Source: CAWJJM01 sp963843275
GTDB taxonomy: Bacteria > Acidobacteriota > Thermoanaerobaculia > Multivoradales > JBCCEF01
Direction of reading: 5' to 3'
Length of the DNA stretch: 64,000 nucleotides
Assembly (NCBI GenBank): GCA_963843275.1
Contig: CAWJJM010000004.1
Location: 62,001 to 126,000, forward strand
In this document: piece by piece, positions 53,521 through 61,637 of the stretch
Numbering within the stretch: the first letter of the stretch is position 1
How the letters are laid out: each line of letters begins with the position of its first letter
Notes under the pieces: generated by a model
What the model saw: the letters and a program-made list of their open reading frames with translations, nothing else
Databases searched by the model: none
Told to the model about the DNA's origin: nothing
Position numbers and translations under genes: made by a program

Positions 53521-53526
53521 TAAGGT
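53521..53526 (+). promoter_or_regulatory. -10-like element (TAAGGT) upstream of ubiA
   Basis: TAAGGT is followed by 8 nt and then the GTG of ubiA; no ribosome-binding site intervenes. It fits the TANNNT pattern; moderate to weak support. Confidence 0.35.
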
Positions 53527-53534
53527 CGCCAGCC

Positions 53535-54422
53535 GTGAACCGCCCCCTCCGCTCCCTGCGCACGGTGCTCGAGATGATCAAGATCGAGCACACCCTGTTC
53601 GCCCTCCCCTTCGCCCTGCTGGGGATGGTGCTGGCGGCCGACGGCTGGCCGGCGTGGCGGGTGCTCGGGTGGATCCTGGTGGCGATGGTGGCGGCGCGCA
53701 GCGCGGCGATGGCCTTCAACCGGCTGGCCGACCGGCGCATCGACGCGGTCAACCCGCGCACCCGGGGGCGCGCGCTGCCGGCCGGCCTGGTCACCCCCGG
53801 CTGGGTGGCGGGGTTCGTCGCCGTCAACGGCCTGCTCCTGGTCGTGGCGGCCTGGCGCCTCAACCCGCTGGCGCTGGCCTGCTCGCCGTTGGCCCTGGCG
53901 GTGCTGCTCGGCTACTCGTACACCAAGCGCTTCACCTGGGCCTCGCACCTGGTGCTGGGGCTGGCGCTGGGCGGGGCGCCGCTGGGGGCCTGGATCGCGG
54001 TCCGCGGGTCGGTGGCGCCGACGCCGTTCCTGCTCACCGCCGTCGTCCTGCTGTGGGTCGCCGGCTTCGACGTGCTCTACGCGCTCCAGGACCGCGACTT
54101 CGACCGCACCCGCGGCCTGTTCTCGGTGCCGGCGCGCTTCGGGGTCGCCGCGGCGTTGTGGATCTCCGCGCTGCTGCACGCGGCGATGCTGGGCCTGCTC
54201 GCCGCGCTGCCGGCGGTCTACGCCGCGGACCCGGCCGGCGCCGCTCTCGGCTGGGGGTTCTGGGCCGGCTGGGCGGGCTGCGCGGCGCTGGTCGGCTACC
54301 AGCACTGGATCGTCCGCCCGGGCGACCTGTCGCGCCTCGACGCGGCGTTCTTCACCGCCAACGGGGTGCTGTCGCTGTGGCTCTTCGCCGCCACCGCCGT
54401 TGATATACTCGCCGCCTCATGA
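53535..54422 (+). CDS. UbiA-family prenyltransferase (MqnP-like)
   Basis: The 295-aa membrane protein has about eight hydrophobic helices and the two aspartate motifs of UbiA enzymes: NRLADRRIDAVNPRT (the first, NxxxDxxxD) and DVLYALQDRDFDR (the second). The YSYTKRFTWASHLVLGLALG segment is typical of the 4-hydroxybenzoate type. Because it overlaps mqnE (ATGA), it is most likely the prenyltransferase of the futalosine menaquinone pathway (MqnP) rather than ubiquinone UbiA. The GTG at 53535 is chosen since the family N-terminus (EMIKIEHTLFALPFALLGM) begins just after it. Confidence 0.88.
   Translation: MNRPLRSLRTVLEMIKIEHTLFALPFALLGMVLAADGWPAWRVLGWILVAMVAARSAAMAFNRLADRRIDAVNPRTRGRALPAGLVTPGWVAGFVAVNGLLLVVAAWRLNPLALACSPLALAVLLGYSYTKRFTWASHLVLGLALGGAPLGAWIAVRGSVAPTPFLLTAVVLLWVAGFDVLYALQDRDFDRTRGLFSVPARFGVAAALWISALLHAAMLGLLAALPAVYAADPAGAALGWGFWAGWAGCAALVGYQHWIVRPGDLSRLDAAFFTANGVLSLWLFAATAVDILAAS
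54404..54409 (+). promoter_or_regulatory. -10-like element (TATACT) inside the end of ubiA, before mqnE
   Basis: TATACT ends 9 nt before the mqnE ATG and lies in the coding region of ubiA. No ribosome-binding site intervenes. It could give a second, leaderless mqnE transcript in addition to the coupled one. Confidence 0.35.
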
Positions 54423-55591
54423 ACGGCCGTTCCCACCGCGAAGAGATCCGCCCCGAGGCCTTTCCCGCCGCCCTCGCGCCGATCGCCGCCAAGGTCCGCG
54501 CCGGCGAGCGGCTGGACGAGGCCGACGCCCTGGCCTGCCTCACCACGCCCCACCTGCTGGCGCTCGGCCGGCTCGCCGACGCGGTGCGCCGCGACCTGCA
54601 CGGCGGCGTGACCTACTTCAACGTCAACCGGCACATCAACCCGACCAACGTCTGCGTCTACACCTACAACTGCAAGTTCTGCAGCTTCGCGGCGCTGCCC
54701 GGCGAGGAGCACGCCTGGGAGATGAGCCACGAGGAGGTGTACCGGCGGGCCGGCGAGCAGGGCGGCGAGCGGGTCACCGAGTTCCACATCGTCGGCGGTT
54801 GCCACCCCGACCTGTCGCTCGACTGGTACCTCGAGATGATGCGCGGGCTCAAGGAGCGCTTCCCGCGCGCCCATCTGAAGGCCTTCACCGCGATCGAGGT
54901 GGGCTGGTTCGCGCGCCACGAGAAGCTGTCGATCGAGGAGGTCCTGGTGCGCCTGCGCGACGCCGGGCTGGGCTCGCTGCCCGGCGGCGGCGCGGAGATC
55001 TTCCACCCCGAGGTGCGCGAGGTCATCTGCGACGGCAAGCTCGACGCCGACGAGTGGCTGGAGGTGCACCGCACCGCCCACCGCCTGGGCATCCAGACCA
55101 ACTGCACGATGCTCTACGGCCACGTCGAAGGGCCCGAGCACCGCGTCGACCACCTGCTGCGGCTGCGGGCGCTCGAGGACGAGGCCCCGGGCTTCAACGC
55201 CTTCATCCCCCTCGCCTACCATCCCGAGAACAACTACCTGGGGCTGAAGTACCACACCACCGGCGACGAGGACCTGCGGGTGATCGCGGCGTCGCGGCTG
55301 GTGCTGGACAACATCCCGCACATCAAGGCCTACTGGGTGATGGTGACGCCGAAGCTGGCGCAGGTGGCGCTGCGCTTCGGTGCCGACGACCTGGACGGGA
55401 CGGTGGTCGAGGAGCGCATCTACCACATGGCGGGGGCGGAGACGGCACAGCAGCTCACCCGCGCCGAGCTCGAGCGCGTGGTGCGCGCGGCGGGCTTCGA
55501 GCCGGTGGAGCGCGACACCCTCTACAACCCCGTGGTCCGCCCCGCGGCGGACGCCGCCCCGGCTCCGGTGGAGAGCGCGGCGGCGAGTTGA
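54419..55591 (+). CDS. mqnE: Aminofutalosine synthase MqnE
   Basis: MqnE is a radical SAM enzyme that joins a chorismate-derived enol ether to SAM to make aminodeoxyfutalosine. The cluster-binding cysteines are in NPTNVCVYTYNCKFCSF (CxxxxxxCxxC spacing, MqnE-like). HIVGGCHPDLSLDWY, LKAFTAIEVGWFARH, SLPGGGAEIFHPEVREVIC and TNCTMLYGHVEG follow, all matching the family. Length (390 aa) is normal, with an Ala-rich tail. It overlaps ubiA by 4 bp and the kinase gene by 4 bp. The organism thus probably makes menaquinone by the futalosine route. Confidence 0.95.
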   Translation: MNGRSHREEIRPEAFPAALAPIAAKVRAGERLDEADALACLTTPHLLALGRLADAVRRDLHGGVTYFNVNRHINPTNVCVYTYNCKFCSFAALPGEEHAWEMSHEEVYRRAGEQGGERVTEFHIVGGCHPDLSLDWYLEMMRGLKERFPRAHLKAFTAIEVGWFARHEKLSIEEVLVRLRDAGLGSLPGGGAEIFHPEVREVICDGKLDADEWLEVHRTAHRLGIQTNCTMLYGHVEGPEHRVDHLLRLRALEDEAPGFNAFIPLAYHPENNYLGLKYHTTGDEDLRVIAASRLVLDNIPHIKAYWVMVTPKLAQVALRFGADDLDGTVVEERIYHMAGAETAQQLTRAELERVVRAAGFEPVERDTLYNPVVRPAADAAPAPVESAAAS

Positions 55592-56226
55592 CCCCGGCCC
55601 CCCTCCCCTTCCACTACCTGGCGGTCGACGGCCCCATCGGGGTCGGCAAGACGACCCTGGTCGAGATGCTCGCCAAGCACTTCGACGGGGTCAAGGTGCT
55701 CGAGGACGCCGACAACCCCTTCCTCGACGACTTCTACGAGGACCGTCCCGGGGCCGCCTTCCAGACCGAGCTGTACTTTCTGCTGTCTCGCTACAAGCAG
55801 CAGCAGGAGATGGTCGCCCAGCGCGGGCTGTTCGACCGCCTCCTGGTGTCCGACTACACCTTCCAGAAGAACCGCGTCTTCGCCTACCTGAACCTGTCGG
55901 ACGAGGAGCTGCTGATCTTCGACAAGCTGTTCATGCTGCTCGAGCCGCAGGTGCCGGTCCCCGAGCTGGTGCTCTACCTGGTGGCCGACCTCGACACCTG
56001 CATGGAGCGCATCCGCCACCGCGGCTGGCCGAAGAACATCTCCCGCGAGTACCTGACGGAGCTCATCGACGCCTACCACCACTACTACCACTACTACTCC
56101 CGCTCCCCGCTGCTGGTCGTCGACACCCGCGACCTCCGCTTCCCGGCCCATGTCGAGCACTTCGAGGATTTGGTCAACCGGCTGCGGCAGCCGGTGCACG
56201 GGACGGAGTACTACGTGCCCCGGTAG
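55588..56226 (+). CDS. Deoxynucleoside kinase
   Basis: The 212-aa protein has the P-loop VDGPIGVGKTTLVEML, a LLVSDYTF (the DR[YF]-like substrate motif region is FDRLLVSDYTF) and the ERIRHRGWPKNISREYL arginine-rich lid. It belongs to the dNK/TK2-like family that phosphorylates deoxynucleosides. The TTG at 55588 overlaps the mqnE stop (TTGA); no ATG lies upstream of the P-loop. It sits in the menaquinone run but is unrelated in function. The same family is often near pantothenate genes, which lie 1.4 kb further on here. Confidence 0.88.
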   Translation: MTPAPLPFHYLAVDGPIGVGKTTLVEMLAKHFDGVKVLEDADNPFLDDFYEDRPGAAFQTELYFLLSRYKQQQEMVAQRGLFDRLLVSDYTFQKNRVFAYLNLSDEELLIFDKLFMLLEPQVPVPELVLYLVADLDTCMERIRHRGWPKNISREYLTELIDAYHHYYHYYSRSPLLVVDTRDLRFPAHVEHFEDLVNRLRQPVHGTEYYVPR

Positions 56227-56252
56227 AGCTGGACACGCACTGGAGACTCGCG

Positions 56253-56765
56253 ATGATCGGAAAGGCTTTCGTCCTGCTGCTCGTGGCCGCGATGCCAATC
56301 TCGCAAGCTCGAGGTGCGGTGGTACCGGACAAGAGTCGAGACAACCCGCTGGTCGGAACCTGGCGCCTGGTTCGCTATGCCGACACCCCGAAGGGCGGCG
56401 AACCCATCCATGTGTTCGGCGAATCTCCGATCGGAGAGTTCATCTTCACTGAGGATGGGCACATGTCGGTGCACATCATGCACAATCCGCCAAATCCGCA
56501 AGACGCGGTCGTCGACCCGGATCCCGAGGCCTGCATCCCCAGCTGGTATTGCGGATATTTCGGTACCTACACAGTGGACTCCAACCAACGTTATTGGGTC
56601 ACGCATGTGCGTGGCGGTAACATTCCCGGGTATATTGGAACCGATCAAAAACGCACCTTTACAATTGAAGGCGACAAGCTGGTCATCTCCGAGAAGTACA
56701 TGTCGGGAGATGTTCCCGTCACCGGCGAACGGGTTCTGGTTCGTTCCGACGGGTCGAAAGAGTAG
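56253..56765 (+). CDS. Exported lipocalin-like protein
   Basis: The 170-aa protein has a signal peptide (ending ISQARGAV). It then reads NPLVGTWRLVRYADTPKGG, FGESPIGEFIFTEDGHMSVHIMHN, and YFGTYTVDSNQRYWVTHV. This is the pattern of lipocalin-like (Lipocalin_5) domains that often bind small molecules. GC content and codon use are clearly lower than in the neighbours (AT-rich codons such as aattga), so recent transfer is possible. Function unknown. Confidence 0.8.
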   Translation: MIGKAFVLLLVAAMPISQARGAVVPDKSRDNPLVGTWRLVRYADTPKGGEPIHVFGESPIGEFIFTEDGHMSVHIMHNPPNPQDAVVDPDPEACIPSWYCGYFGTYTVDSNQRYWVTHVRGGNIPGYIGTDQKRTFTIEGDKLVISEKYMSGDVPVTGERVLVRSDGSKE

Positions 56766-56802
56766 CGACGGTCCTTGCTTGCGCGCGTCCGAGAGGGGCT
56801 CG

Positions 56803-57246
56803 GTGGCCGACCTCCCGTTCATCGATGAGCACAGCCTGCGGGTGGAGGCCCCTCCCGCAGCCCTCTGGGCCGCGCTCGTTCGCGTGCTCACTCGGAGGAT
56901 GGGCGCGAGCTCGCGGTTCGCCCGGCTCCTGGGCTGCCGTCCGTCGATCGGGACCCCCGAGTTCGGCTCCGCTCCCGGCCAGTCGATTCCCGGCTTCCGC
57001 ATCGCCGAGCTCGCGCCGGGCCGCCGGCTGGTTCTCGAGGGTCGCCACCGGTTCGCCCGCTACCGGCTCACCTTCGACCTGGCGGACGACACGCTGGTCG
57101 CGCGCACCCACGCCGCCTTCCCGGGCGTTCTCGGCCAGATCTACAAGACCGTCGTGATCCGCAGCGGCGGCCATCGCCTGATCACCCGGCACATGCTGCG
57201 CCGGGTGGCGCTCGCCGCCCGTTCCCGCTCTCGGCCGGAGGCCTGA
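56803..57246 (+). CDS. SRPBCC/DUF2867-like protein
   Basis: The 147-aa protein reads LPFIDEHSLRVEAPPAALWAALVRVLTRR at its start, typical of the START/SRPBCC or DUF2867 helix-grip fold. FRIAELAPGRRLVLEGRHRFARYRLTFDL and LVARTHAAFPG follow, and the end has ITRHMLRRVALAA. Such proteins bind hydrophobic ligands. The GTG at 56803 is chosen; earlier in-frame starts exist within the previous gene's end. It lies 37 bp downstream of the lipocalin-like gene. Confidence 0.75.
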   Translation: MADLPFIDEHSLRVEAPPAALWAALVRVLTRRMGASSRFARLLGCRPSIGTPEFGSAPGQSIPGFRIAELAPGRRLVLEGRHRFARYRLTFDLADDTLVARTHAAFPGVLGQIYKTVVIRSGGHRLITRHMLRRVALAARSRSRPEA

Positions 57247-57641
57247 TCCCTCGGTGCGGCGGAAGCCGGCGTCGGACCCCTGGGAGGGCTCCCCGCCGGT
57301 GGTATCATCGGATCGCTCCCGGGTTCGGGGGCACGCTGTCTGACCGCTTGGATCCGCTGCTCCGGCGTCGCGCCGGAGGGGACCGAGACGGGACATGGGT
57401 CGGCGGCCGCGCAGGGCGCGGTCGACGGTCCCGGGGCCGCGAGGGCTGGAGATCCGCCGACGGGCGGGTCCCGGCACCTCCGACGCGGCGCCCGGGCGCC
57501 CGACGCCGGCCCGGAGGTCCGGCCGCTCGTCGGTCCGGCTTTCGCCTGCCGGTGGCAGGACTCCACGTCTCCCTCCCTCGCGCAGCACGATCCGGGCACC
57601 AACTCGCTGGACCCGCGCGCGGGCCGGCAGAGGAGGACGCG
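57247..57641 (+). other. Intergenic region / long leader before panB
   Basis: No convincing gene lies here. A TATCAT box at 57303-57308 is a possible -10 element; if used, the panB message has a 5' leader of about 325 nt. The leader is GC-rich, with several self-complementary stretches (GGCGTCGCGCCGG and others near 57363). An open frame runs through it in the panB frame but has no conserved sequence. A structured leader RNA is possible but not shown. Confidence 0.35.
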
Positions 57642-58487
57642 ATGAGCGAGCGGCCCAAGAAGGTGACCGTGCCCTGGGTGGCCGGCGCCCCGGAGCGGGG
57701 CGAGCGGCTGGTGGTGGTCACGGCCTACGACTTCCCGCAGGGGCGCACCGCCGACGCCGCCGGCGTCGACGTGGTGCTGGTCGGCGACTCGCTGGCCATG
57801 GTGGTGCTGGGACACCCCGACACGCTGTCGGTCACCCTCGACGAGATGCTCCACCACGTCAAGGCGGTCCGCCGCGGCGTCGACCGCGCCCTGCTGGTGG
57901 CGGACATGCCGTACGGCTCCTTCCACCTCGGGCCGCAGCAGGCGGTGGCGAGCGCCCTGCGCTTCGTCAAGGAGGGCGGCGCCCAGGCGGTGAAGATCGA
58001 GGGCGACCGCCCCGAGGTCACCGCGGCCCTGGTCGGCGCCGAGGTGCCGGTGATGGCGCACCTCGGCCTCACCCCGCAGTCGCTGCACCGGCTGGGCGGC
58101 TTCCGCGTCCAGGGACGCTCCGCCGACGCCCGCGCCGAGCTGCTCGCCGCCGCCGAGCGCGCCGAGGAGGCCGGCGCCTTCTCGCTCGTTCTCGAGTGCG
58201 TGCCGGCCGACCTGGCGGCCGCGGTCACCGCCCGGGTGAAGATCCCCACCATCGGCATCGGCGCCGGCGCGGCCTGCGACGGGCAGGTGCTCGTCTACCA
58301 CGACCTTCTCGGCCTGGAGGAGCGCATCGCGCCGCGCTTCGTGCGCCGCTACGCCCAGCTCGGCGTCGCCTCGCGCGAGGCGGTGGCCGCCTGGGCGGCC
58401 GACGTCCGCAGCGGCGGCTTCCCCAACGAGGAGGAGAGCTACGGCGGCAGCGCCGCCGCGCCCGAGGTCCACAAGCTCTACGGCTAG
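57642..58487 (+). CDS. panB: 3-methyl-2-oxobutanoate hydroxymethyltransferase PanB
   Basis: PanB makes ketopantoate, the first step to pantothenate. Family motifs include VVVTAYDFPQGRTADAAGVDVVLVGDSLAMVVLG (which holds the metal-binding DS), MPYGSFHLG, VKIEGDRPEV, VMAHLGLTPQSLH, and TIGIGAGAACDGQVLVYHDLLGL. Length (281 aa) is normal. AGGAGG lies 8 nt before the ATG. panC starts 12 bp after it and panD follows, forming one pantothenate operon. Confidence 0.97.
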   Translation: MSERPKKVTVPWVAGAPERGERLVVVTAYDFPQGRTADAAGVDVVLVGDSLAMVVLGHPDTLSVTLDEMLHHVKAVRRGVDRALLVADMPYGSFHLGPQQAVASALRFVKEGGAQAVKIEGDRPEVTAALVGAEVPVMAHLGLTPQSLHRLGGFRVQGRSADARAELLAAAERAEEAGAFSLVLECVPADLAAAVTARVKIPTIGIGAGAACDGQVLVYHDLLGLEERIAPRFVRRYAQLGVASREAVAAWAADVRSGGFPNEEESYGGSAAAPEVHKLYG

Positions 58488-58499
58488 AGGAACGTCGCG

Positions 58500-59378
58500 A
58501 TGTTGACCGTCTCCCGCGGCGCCGCGCTGCGCCGGCAGGTCGCCGCCTGGAAAGGCGCCGGTGAGCGCGTCGGCCTGGTACCGACCATGGGCGCGCTGCA
58601 CGCCGGGCACCTGGCGCTGGTCGAGCGCGCCCGCCGGCTCGGCGACCGCACCGTGGTGTCGATCTTCGTCAACCCGACGCAGTTCGACGACCCGGCGGAC
58701 CTCGCGCGCTACCCGCGGCAGCCCGCCGAGGACGCCCGGCTGCTCGAGGCGGCGGGGGTCGACCTGCTCTACCTCCCCGAGGTCGACGACGTCTACCCGC
58801 CGGGCGACGCCACCCGCGTCGACGTCGCGGGGCCGGCCGAAGGGCTGGAGGGGGCACACCGCCCGGGACACTTCCGCGGCGTCGCGACCGTGGTGGCGCG
58901 GCTCTTCCTGCTCGCCCAGCCCGACTTCGCCGTCTTCGGCGCCAAGGACGCGCAGCAGCTCGCCGTGGTGCGGCGCATGGTCGCCGATCTGCACTTCCCG
59001 CTCGAGATCGTCGCCCACCCCACCGTCCGCGAGCCCGACGGGCTGGCGATGTCGTCGCGCAACGCGCTGCTCGGCGCCGACGAGCGGCGGGCGGCCACCG
59101 TGCTGTTCCGCGCCCTGGCCCTCGGCCGGGGCGCCATCGCCGGCGGCGAGCGCGACGCCGAGGCGGTGCGCGCCGCCCTGCGGCGGGCGTTGGCCACCGA
59201 GCCCCTGGCGTCTCCGGAGTACGCCGAGGTGGTGGACGCCGAGACCTTCCGACCGTTGGACCGGATCCCCGACCGGGGGAGGGTGCTGCTGCCCCTCGCC
59301 GTGCGGGTGGGCAAGGTCCGCCTCATCGACAACCTCGAGATCGACCTCCCCGGAACAAAGGCCTCCGGGACCCCGTAG
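58500..59378 (+). CDS. panC: Pantothenate synthetase PanC
   Basis: PanC condenses pantoate with beta-alanine using ATP. The HIGH-like motif GLVPTMGALHAGHLALVERA (residues ~25-44), FVNPTQF, FGAKDAQQLAVVRRMVADL and GLAMSSRNALL (the KMSKS-equivalent SSRN) are all present. Length (292 aa) is normal. It is preceded by panB and followed after 17 bp by panD. The last ~10 residues (PGTKASGTP) extend beyond the usual end. Confidence 0.97.
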   Translation: MLTVSRGAALRRQVAAWKGAGERVGLVPTMGALHAGHLALVERARRLGDRTVVSIFVNPTQFDDPADLARYPRQPAEDARLLEAAGVDLLYLPEVDDVYPPGDATRVDVAGPAEGLEGAHRPGHFRGVATVVARLFLLAQPDFAVFGAKDAQQLAVVRRMVADLHFPLEIVAHPTVREPDGLAMSSRNALLGADERRAATVLFRALALGRGAIAGGERDAEAVRAALRRALATEPLASPEYAEVVDAETFRPLDRIPDRGRVLLPLAVRVGKVRLIDNLEIDLPGTKASGTP

Positions 59379-59395
59379 GGCAAGGAGAGAACGCC

Positions 59396-59779
59396 ATGCG
59401 AAGGACCCTCCTGAAGTCGAAGATCCACCGCGCCACGGTCACCGACGCGAACCTCCAGTACGAGGGCTCGGTGACCCTGGACCCGCTGCTGATGGAGGCG
59501 GCGGACGTGCTCGACCACGAGCGGGTCGAGATCTACGACATCGACAACGGCGAACGGTTCGCCACCTACGCCATCCCCGGCGTGCCCGGGGAGGGCCAGG
59601 TGGTGCTCAACGGCGCCGCCGCCCACAAGGTCCGGCCCGGCCACCTGGTGATCATCTGCACCTACGCCAGCTACGAGGAGCAGGAGGCGCGCCGCCATCA
59701 CCCGGACCTGGTCTACGTGGACGCCGCGAACCGGATCGTCGAGCACAAATCGGCGCGGACGGTGGCAACCGCCGTCTGA
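59396..59779 (+). CDS. panD: Aspartate 1-decarboxylase PanD
   Basis: PanD makes beta-alanine from aspartate using a self-generated pyruvoyl group. The cleavage site is Gly24-Ser25 in LQYEGSVTLD; other blocks are MRRTLLKSKIHRATVTDANL, VEIYDIDNGERFATY, GQVVLNGAAAHKV and GHLVIICTYA. Length (127 aa) is normal. It completes the panBCD operon, so the organism should make pantothenate from ketoisovalerate and aspartate. Confidence 0.97.
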   Translation: MRRTLLKSKIHRATVTDANLQYEGSVTLDPLLMEAADVLDHERVEIYDIDNGERFATYAIPGVPGEGQVVLNGAAAHKVRPGHLVIICTYASYEEQEARRHHPDLVYVDAANRIVEHKSARTVATAV

Positions 59780-59799
59780 CGCCGGGAGAGGAGCTCCCG

Positions 59800-60237
59800 A
59801 TGAGCGACGCCGCCCGTCTGCAGCAGAAGAAGACCTACCTCGACCTGGTCGCGATCTTCCACTACATCTACGGCGCGGTCGCCGCGGTCTTCATCCTCGG
59901 CGCCCTGGTGGTGATGGCGATGGCGGGCAGCCTGGCGCGGTTCGACAGCGACCTGCACGAGCCCTGGGCCTGCCTGCCCTTCGCCATCGCCGGCTTCTTC
60001 CTGGTTCTGGGCCTGGTCTACGTGGCGCTGAACCTGCTCGCCGGCTGGTGGCTCCACCGCCGGCGCGCCTACCTCGGCTGCATGGTGGTCTCGGGTCTGA
60101 ACTGCTTCAACATGCCGCTCGGCACCATCCTCGGCGTCGCCACCATCGTGCTGCTGGCCGACAACGAGGTGCGGGCGATGTTCGAGGGCGCGGCTCCGGC
60201 CGGCTCGCCGCCGGCGCCGCCGGTCGGCGCCGAGTGA
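59800..60237 (+). CDS. Membrane protein of unknown function
   Basis: The 145-aa protein has three or four hydrophobic segments (VAIFHYIYGAVAAVFILGAL, FAIAGFFLVLGLVYVALNLLA, MPLGTILGVATIVLLA) and a short Pro/Ala tail. The WWLHRRRAYLGCMVVSGLNC stretch between helices is typical of small DUF4064/DUF4190-like membrane proteins; family not certain. GGAGAGGAG lies close before the ATG. It is 20 bp after panD and may be co-transcribed. Confidence 0.75.
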   Translation: MSDAARLQQKKTYLDLVAIFHYIYGAVAAVFILGALVVMAMAGSLARFDSDLHEPWACLPFAIAGFFLVLGLVYVALNLLAGWWLHRRRAYLGCMVVSGLNCFNMPLGTILGVATIVLLADNEVRAMFEGAAPAGSPPAPPVGAE

Positions 60238-60282
60238 GGCGCCGGCCGCGGGTATGATCGGCGGCGAGGAGGAAGCCCCCCG

Positions 60283-61107
60283 ATGACCACCGCGACCCAC
60301 CCCCCCCTCGCCGCCACCGAGGTCGAGCCGCTCGAGATCGCCGGCCGCACCTTCCACTCGCGGCTCATCCTCGGCACCGGCAAGTACACCGACTACCGCG
60401 TCATGGCGGACGCCTTCGCGGCCGCCGGCACCGAGATGGTCACCGTGGCGCTGCGCCGCGTCGGCCTCGGCGGCGACGACGCCGCGGCCGGTCACGCCGG
60501 CCTGCTCGAGGCGCTCGACCCCGACCGCTACCTCCTGCTCCCCAACACCGCCGGCTGCTTCACCGCCGACGAGGCGGTGCGCACGGCGCGCCTGGCGCGC
60601 GAGGTGGGCGGCTGGAACTGGGTCAAGCTCGAGGTGATCGGCGACCGCAAGACGTTGTTCCCCGACACCGTCGAGCTGCTGCGCGCCACCGAGCGGCTGG
60701 TCGCCGAGGACTTCGTGGTCCTGCCCTACACCAACGACGACCCGGTGACGGCCCGCAAGCTCGAGGAGCTCGGGGCGGCGGCGGTGATGCCGGCGGCGGC
60801 GCCGATCGGCTCCGGCCTGGGGGTGCGCAACCCGACCAACCTGCGCATCCTCGTCGAGCAGGCGACGGTGCCGGTGATCGTCGACGCGGGGGTGGGCACC
60901 GCCAGCGACGCCGCCATCGCCATGGAGCTCGGCGCCGACGCGGTGCTGATGAACACCGGCGTCGCCGGGGCCGCCGACCCGGTGCGCATGGCCCGGGCGA
61001 TGAAGCTGGCCATCGAGGCCGGCTGGCTCGCCGCCCACGCCGGCCGCATCCCGAAGAAGCTCTACGCCACGGCGTCGTCGCCCACCACCGGCCTGATCGA
61101 TTCGTAG
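60283..61107 (+). CDS. thiG: Thiazole synthase ThiG
   Basis: ThiG forms the thiazole phosphate ring of thiamine from deoxyxylulose phosphate, dehydroglycine and ThiS thiocarboxylate. The N-terminus (FHSRLILGTGKYTDYRVMADAF) and NTAGCFTADEAVRTARLARE are typical. The Schiff-base lysine is in NWVKLEVIGD; PYTNDDPVTARKLEELGAAAVMPAAAPIGSG and VPVIVDAGVGTASDAAIAMELGADAVLMNTG follow. Length is 274 aa. GGAGGAA precedes the ATG, with a TATGAT box about 25 nt upstream. No TPP riboswitch is visible, and no thiS or other thi gene is adjacent. Confidence 0.96.
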   Translation: MTTATHPPLAATEVEPLEIAGRTFHSRLILGTGKYTDYRVMADAFAAAGTEMVTVALRRVGLGGDDAAAGHAGLLEALDPDRYLLLPNTAGCFTADEAVRTARLAREVGGWNWVKLEVIGDRKTLFPDTVELLRATERLVAEDFVVLPYTNDDPVTARKLEELGAAAVMPAAAPIGSGLGVRNPTNLRILVEQATVPVIVDAGVGTASDAAIAMELGADAVLMNTGVAGAADPVRMARAMKLAIEAGWLAAHAGRIPKKLYATASSPTTGLIDS

Positions 61108-61637
61108 CTCTCGAACAGCCCACGATCAGCTAGGACTTCTCACCACCTTCCTGCTGCAGCCGCGGAGCTCGCCGCGTCTGCAGCGTCATGCTCGGTCGGG
61201 CTCTGAGCCGCACGACGGTGGCCCGTCGCCTGCCGCTCACAGGAGCCAGGGCACCCTGGCCGCCGGCGCAACCTCCTTGCAGCGCTTACAACCATACGGC
61301 GAGCAGCGGTGGCTCAGCTTGAAGAGCCACCACCAGAGATACGCCACTTGACTGAACGATGTTGACAGGCGTACACTACAATTAATAGTTAATAGACTAG
61401 GAGTTCCAGACCCGACCGGCTGCTTCAACACACAGACAGCGTGCGGGGACTCGGAATGCGTGAAGGTCCATACTAGCTTCAACCCCTTGGATCTGGATTC
61501 GTCCGTTCAGTGGGGGCATGAAGGTTTCGAAAACAATGGCGGCTGTTGTGGCACGAAGCCCTGTACTACGTTCAGGTGCGCCTGTGGCGGACCACTCGGT
61601 GTCTATTCATGCCAGGGCTGAGAAAGAGGAAACGGAC
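61108..61637 (+). other. Lower-GC intergenic region with a promoter
   Basis: About 530 bp without a supported gene. From 61300 to 61420 the sequence is much more AT-rich than the window average (for example the aattaatagttaatagact stretch near 61380). It contains a plausible promoter at 61348-61377. An 81-codon minus-strand frame (61482-61237) has no recognisable content. Confidence 0.45.
61348..61377 (+). promoter_or_regulatory. Sigma-70-type promoter upstream of the secreted protein
   Basis: TTGACT (61348-61353) and TACACT (61372-61377) are 18 nt apart in AT-rich sequence. An overlapping TTGACA (61362) could pair with a later box. It would give a leader of about 250 nt before the ATG at 61638. 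Confidence 0.4.

Noticed and set aside
60238..60282. TPP riboswitch before thiG
   Set aside because: The 45-bp gap is too short and has none of the conserved TPP-aptamer sequence.
61237..61482. 81-codon minus-strand frame with several Cys and Trp
   Set aside because: No ribosome-binding site, no recognisable family, and it runs antisense through the AT-rich promoter region.
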